From CAZPEV01 sp964585635 (GTDB taxonomy: Bacteria > Zixibacteria > MSB-5A5 > GN15 > JAAZOE01), in contig CAZPEV010000151.1 in assembly GCA_964585635.1 (NCBI GenBank), forward strand, positions 1 through 8,028: a stretch of DNA of 8,028 nt, read 5' to 3'. Position 1 is the stretch's first letter. Each line of letters starts with the position of its first letter. Shown piece by piece: positions 6,153 through 8,028 of the stretch. The notes below the pieces were generated by a model that searched no databases, was not told where the DNA came from, and saw nothing but the letters and a program-made list of their open reading frames with translations. A program made the position numbers and the translations under genes.

Positions 6153-6584
6153 CTACTTCAATTTCAATGGTTCCGGCTTCTGCGCCCGATGCGGGTGGTG
6201 ATCATCGGCATAAACGTGCAGCTTCTTGAATACCTTCCGACCCAGACGATTATGCGGAATCATCCCGCGCACCGATTTCTCCACCACACGCTCCGGCGAT
6301 TTGGCGCTCATCTGCTTGAAGGTCGCTATCTTCAGCCCGCCCGGATACCCGGTATAATGATAATACTTCTTGTCGGTCTCCTTGCGTCCGGTGACCATGA
6401 CATGGCGGGCGTTGATGACGATCACGTGGTCGCCGCAGTCGACGTGCGGTGAAAAGAGCGGTTTGTTCTTGCCCCGCAGCACATCCGCTATCCGTATGGC
6501 GGCCCGGCCCAGGATGGCTCCCTTCAGGTCAACCACGTACCATTTCCGGTCAAGCTCCGTGGCCTTCGGCATAAAGGTTTTCAT
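6153..6584 (-). CDS. rplM: 50S ribosomal protein L13
   Basis: L13 is an early-assembly protein of the large subunit that binds 23S rRNA. The 143 residues match the family. Clear blocks are KWYVVDLKGAILGRAA (14-29), GDHVIVINARHVMVTGRK (51-68), YYHYTGYPGG (74-83), and the L13 signature region from VRGMIPHNRLGR (105-116) to the LHVYADDHHPH end segment (122-132). The ATG at 6584 has a GGAG ribosome-binding site (6595-6592) with 7-nt spacing and lies about 40 nt after the predicted transcription start. It is the first gene of the ribosomal operon that runs through rpsI, rpsB, tsf, pyrH and frr. Confidence 0.98.
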   Translation of the reverse strand: MKTFMPKATELDRKWYVVDLKGAILGRAAIRIADVLRGKNKPLFSPHVDCGDHVIVINARHVMVTGRKETDKKYYHYTGYPGGLKIATFKQMSAKSPERVVEKSVRGMIPHNRLGRKVFKKLHVYADDHHPHRAQKPEPLKLK

Positions 6585-6630
6585 TACGCAACTCCAGACA
6601 ACGTGTTACCGTTACATCAGAAAGCCCGAA

Positions 6631-6680
6631 AATATACCCTTTATTTTTCCAGTGTCAAGTCTATAATCATTTATTTTGCC
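6631..6680 (-). promoter_or_regulatory. Strong sigma70-type promoter of the rplM operon, with UP-like element
   Basis: On the minus strand a perfect TTGACA (6658-6653) is followed after 16 nt by TATATT (6636-6631, 5 of 6 consensus). Directly upstream of the -35 lies an AT-rich stretch (about 6661-6680), like an UP element. The transcription start should be near 6624, giving a leader of about 40 nt with a normal ribosome-binding site. The segment between -10 and start (TTCGGGC) is GC-rich in its second half, a feature of promoters under stringent control; that regulatory reading is inference. Confidence 0.75.
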
Positions 6681-6815
6681 GCTCCCCGACCCTATCCTTT
6701 TGCCGATCAACGACGTGTGACTTTCCCGTCCGGCCGCCGAGATTGGCTCCCCCGGCCCCAAAAAGGGCTTCCCCTCGACCCAAATGCTCGGAGATCGATT
6801 CCCGCGGTCGGCCGG
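6681..6815. other. Intergenic tail between pcm and the rplM promoter
   Basis: I find no gene here. After the pcm stop the minus strand has a short GCCC/GGGC inverted repeat around a T-run (near 6757-6770). The T-run lies in the loop rather than after the stem and the stem is only 4 bp, so I do not call a terminator. Read-through from pcm into the rplM operon remains possible. Confidence 0.4.
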
Positions 6816-7550
6816 TCATTTGTTGCCGGTCTCTTTCCGGGTCATCGGGACGAATCTGACCGGCGCCACCATTGACTTCTTTACCTGCCCCCCTTTTTTC
6901 TCGATCAGGATCAGGTCTTGGTAGGCCGATCCCACCGGGATAACCATCCTGCCCCCATTGGCCAGTTGGTCGACCAGAGGCTGCGGAATCGAATCGGGAG
7001 CGCAGGTGACCATGATGGCGTCAAACGGGGCCTTCTCCGGCCAGCCGAGATAGCCGTCGCCGCTTCGGACGATGATATTGGCATACCCCAGGCTTTTCAG
7101 CCGCTTCTCGGCCGACTTGGCGAGGGTGTCGATGATTTCAATGGTGTAGACTTCCCTGGCCAACTCCCCGAGGATAGCCGCCTGGTAACCCGAGCCGGTG
7201 CCGATTTCGAGGACCTTTTCCGTACCGTCCAATTGGAGCAGATCGGTCATGAGGGCAACGATGTATGGCTGGGAGATGGTTTGTCCTTGCCCGATGGGAA
7301 GCGGATAGTCATTGTAGGCCTCAGATCGCAGCTCGGACGGAACAAAGCGGTGCCGCTCGACCTTTTCCATGGCGGCCAGTACCCGCTTATTGGTAATCCC
7401 TCTGGCCGCGATCTGCGTTCGAACCATCTCCTGGCGGGCTTGGGCGAAGGTCGTATCCTTTTCTACGGCTCGGCAGCCGCCGCCGGTAGCGGATAGAAGA
7501 AGGGCCAAAGCGACAAACCAAACGAGATGTGAAGGCGGTTTCATCCCCAT
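6816..7550 (-). CDS. pcm: Protein-L-isoaspartate O-methyltransferase with N-terminal export signal
   Basis: Pcm methylates L-isoaspartyl residues in aged proteins with SAM, starting their repair to normal aspartate. The catalytic domain (about residues 36-244) is textbook: LPIGQGQTISQPYIVA (84-99), SAM-binding motif I VLEIGTGSGYQAA (113-125), GDGYLGWPEKAPFDAIMV (164-181), and a C-terminal VRFVPM (231-236). The oddity is a 26-residue leader with one Lys, a hydrophobic stretch (10-20) and G-G-G-C26, like a type I or lipoprotein signal; the lipobox is imperfect because Gly sits at -3. E. coli Pcm begins near our residue 42 and is cytosolic. A start at Met42 (7427) would remove the leader, but the purine-rich AGGAG there touches the ATG. 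A promoter immediately before 7550 favours the long form. The gene stands alone, 231 nt before rplM. Confidence 0.94.
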   Translation of the reverse strand: MGMKPPSHLVWFVALALLLSATGGGCRAVEKDTTFAQARQEMVRTQIAARGITNKRVLAAMEKVERHRFVPSELRSEAYNDYPLPIGQGQTISQPYIVALMTDLLQLDGTEKVLEIGTGSGYQAAILGELAREVYTIEIIDTLAKSAEKRLKSLGYANIIVRSGDGYLGWPEKAPFDAIMVTCAPDSIPQPLVDQLANGGRMVIPVGSAYQDLILIEKKGGQVKKSMVAPVRFVPMTRKETGNK

Positions 7551-7556
7551 AGAGGA

Positions 7557-7585
7557 ATTATTTAATGATTTTTGGGGCTTGTCAA
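7557..7585 (-). promoter_or_regulatory. Sigma70-type promoter of pcm abutting the start codon
   Basis: On the minus strand TTGACA (7585-7580, 6 of 6) is followed by a 17-nt spacer and AATAAT (7562-7557, 5 of 6). Only six bases (TCCTCT) separate the -10 from the ATG at 7550, so transcription should begin at or within a base or two of the A of the start codon. No Shine-Dalgarno sequence lies ahead of that ATG. This fits a leaderless mRNA; a start at the next in-frame ATG (7544) would have a leader of about 6 nt. Confidence 0.65.
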
Positions 7586-7766
7586 GAGACAGAGGCGAGA
7601 AGCTGGCCTGGCAAATGGATTCGTCGCGATGCCATAGTTTGTTTCAGGCGGCGACTCAGGCGCCCTGCGCCGGCCACGAGATTCGCGGCCGGATCGCCGC
7701 TAAACTTGTCGGATGCGACAGCCGATATCCTGATGTGAACGGAATGCGACAGCAAAGGCGGCGGCG
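7586..7766. other. Divergent intergenic region with short repeats
   Basis: This is the spacer between the divergent pcm and the methyltransferase gene. It holds two adjacent small inverted repeats: GCGGC/GCCGC with a 6-nt loop (7685-7700) and TGTCG/CGACA with a 4-nt loop (7707-7720). It also holds an exact 10-bp direct repeat ATGCGACAGC at 7713-7722 and 7744-7753, with starts 31 bp apart. I see no good plus-strand promoter. The spacing of about three helical turns would suit an operator, but chance is possible. Confidence 0.3.
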
Positions 7767-8028
7767 ATGGTCGTGACGGGCCATGTGGAAAAAGCGGCAG
7801 ACTATTACAGCGATATCTACAGGCGCGGCTATAATACATCCGGGTACTATCCCCTTTATCAGGCGGTGCTGCAAATCATACGGCGTTTTCCCCATCCCCG
7901 GGTGCTGGAGCTGGGTTGCGGCATCGGCGATTTGGGACGGATGATTATCGGGGCCGGATATCCTTATCGGGGATTTGATTTCAGCGAGGAGGCGATTGGG
8001 CAGTGCCGCCGCCTTTGTCCTCTGGGAT
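7767..8028 (+). CDS. Class I SAM-dependent methyltransferase, N-terminal part (cut by window edge)
   Basis: This is the only supported plus-strand gene. From the ATG at 7767 the frame gives 87 residues and is open to the window end; an in-frame stop at 7731 leaves no earlier ATG. An AAAGG ribosome-binding site (7754-7758) lies 8 nt upstream. SAM-binding motif I is clear at residues 46-54 (VLELGCGIG), and an acidic residue ends the next strand (GFDFS, Asp71), which would hold the SAM ribose. The Tyr-rich N-terminus (DYYSDIYRRGYNTSGYY, 12-28) resembles small methyltransferases found in glycan and lipid gene clusters. The acceptor cannot be told without the C-terminal half. It points away from pcm, so it belongs to another transcription unit. 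Confidence 0.85.
   Translation, partial: MVVTGHVEKAADYYSDIYRRGYNTSGYYPLYQAVLQIIRRFPHPRVLELGCGIGDLGRMIIGAGYPYRGFDFSEEAIGQCRRLCPLG

Noticed and set aside
6757..6770. Possible terminator after pcm
   Set aside because: The stem is only 4 bp and the T-run is in the loop, not after the stem.
1..8028. Defence system, mobile element, CRISPR array or tRNA in the window
   Set aside because: All space is taken by conserved housekeeping genes or short spacers; I found no spaced repeats, transposase, integrase or cloverleaf-like sequence.

Overview
The window is a bacterial housekeeping locus, read almost entirely on the minus strand. In transcription order, from high to low coordinates, it runs pcm, then rplM-rpsI-rpsB-tsf-pyrH-frr, then uppS-cdsA-ubiA-family gene-lipoprotein. 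At the right edge one divergent plus-strand gene begins, a class I SAM methyltransferase cut off by the window end. The DNA is GC-rich by eye, except for short AT-rich promoter stretches near 6631-6680 and 7557-7585. I see no rRNA, tRNA, CRISPR array, insertion sequence, integrase or phage gene.

The organism looks like a diderm bacterium. The evidence is two N-terminal export signals (one with a good lipobox) and the joined order rplM-rpsI-rpsB-tsf-pyrH-frr. E. coli keeps rplM-rpsI apart from rpsB-tsf; the joined order is seen in the Bacteroidetes/Chlorobi/Gemmatimonadetes (FCB) neighbourhood and in several candidate phyla. The short EF-Ts (198 aa) argues against Bacteroidetes themselves. The taxonomic reading is inference; a search with rpsB or frr would settle it.

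Layout: (1) 7551-8028 holds the divergent region and the methyltransferase start. (2) pcm (6816-7550) encodes an isoaspartyl-repair methyltransferase with an N-terminal export signal. Its consensus-like promoter sits so close to the ATG that the mRNA may be leaderless. (3) 6585-6815 is intergenic and carries a strong sigma70-type promoter with an AT-rich upstream stretch, driving the ribosomal operon. (4) 2905-6584 encodes L13, S9, S2, EF-Ts, UMP kinase and ribosome recycling factor, tightly packed except for a GC-rich, hairpin-prone leader before rpsB. (5) 2608-2904 is a gap of about 300 bp without a convincing gene, ending in an extended -10 promoter that again abuts a start codon (uppS). 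(6) 1-2607 is an overlapping membrane-lipid cluster: UppS makes the C55 polyprenyl carrier, CdsA makes CDP-diacylglycerol, and a UbiA-type integral-membrane prenyltransferase and a lipoprotein follow with overlap or near-contact.

Together the genes serve translation (L13, S9, S2, EF-Ts, RRF), pyrimidine supply (PyrH) and envelope building (UppS, CdsA, UbiA-like, lipoprotein). I found no new multi-gene system. The points worth a second look are local: promoter/ATG contact at two genes, a changed KLSGE motif in UMP kinase, an exported Pcm, a structured rpsB leader, and a UbiA prenyltransferase in the slot where dxr-rseP often lies.
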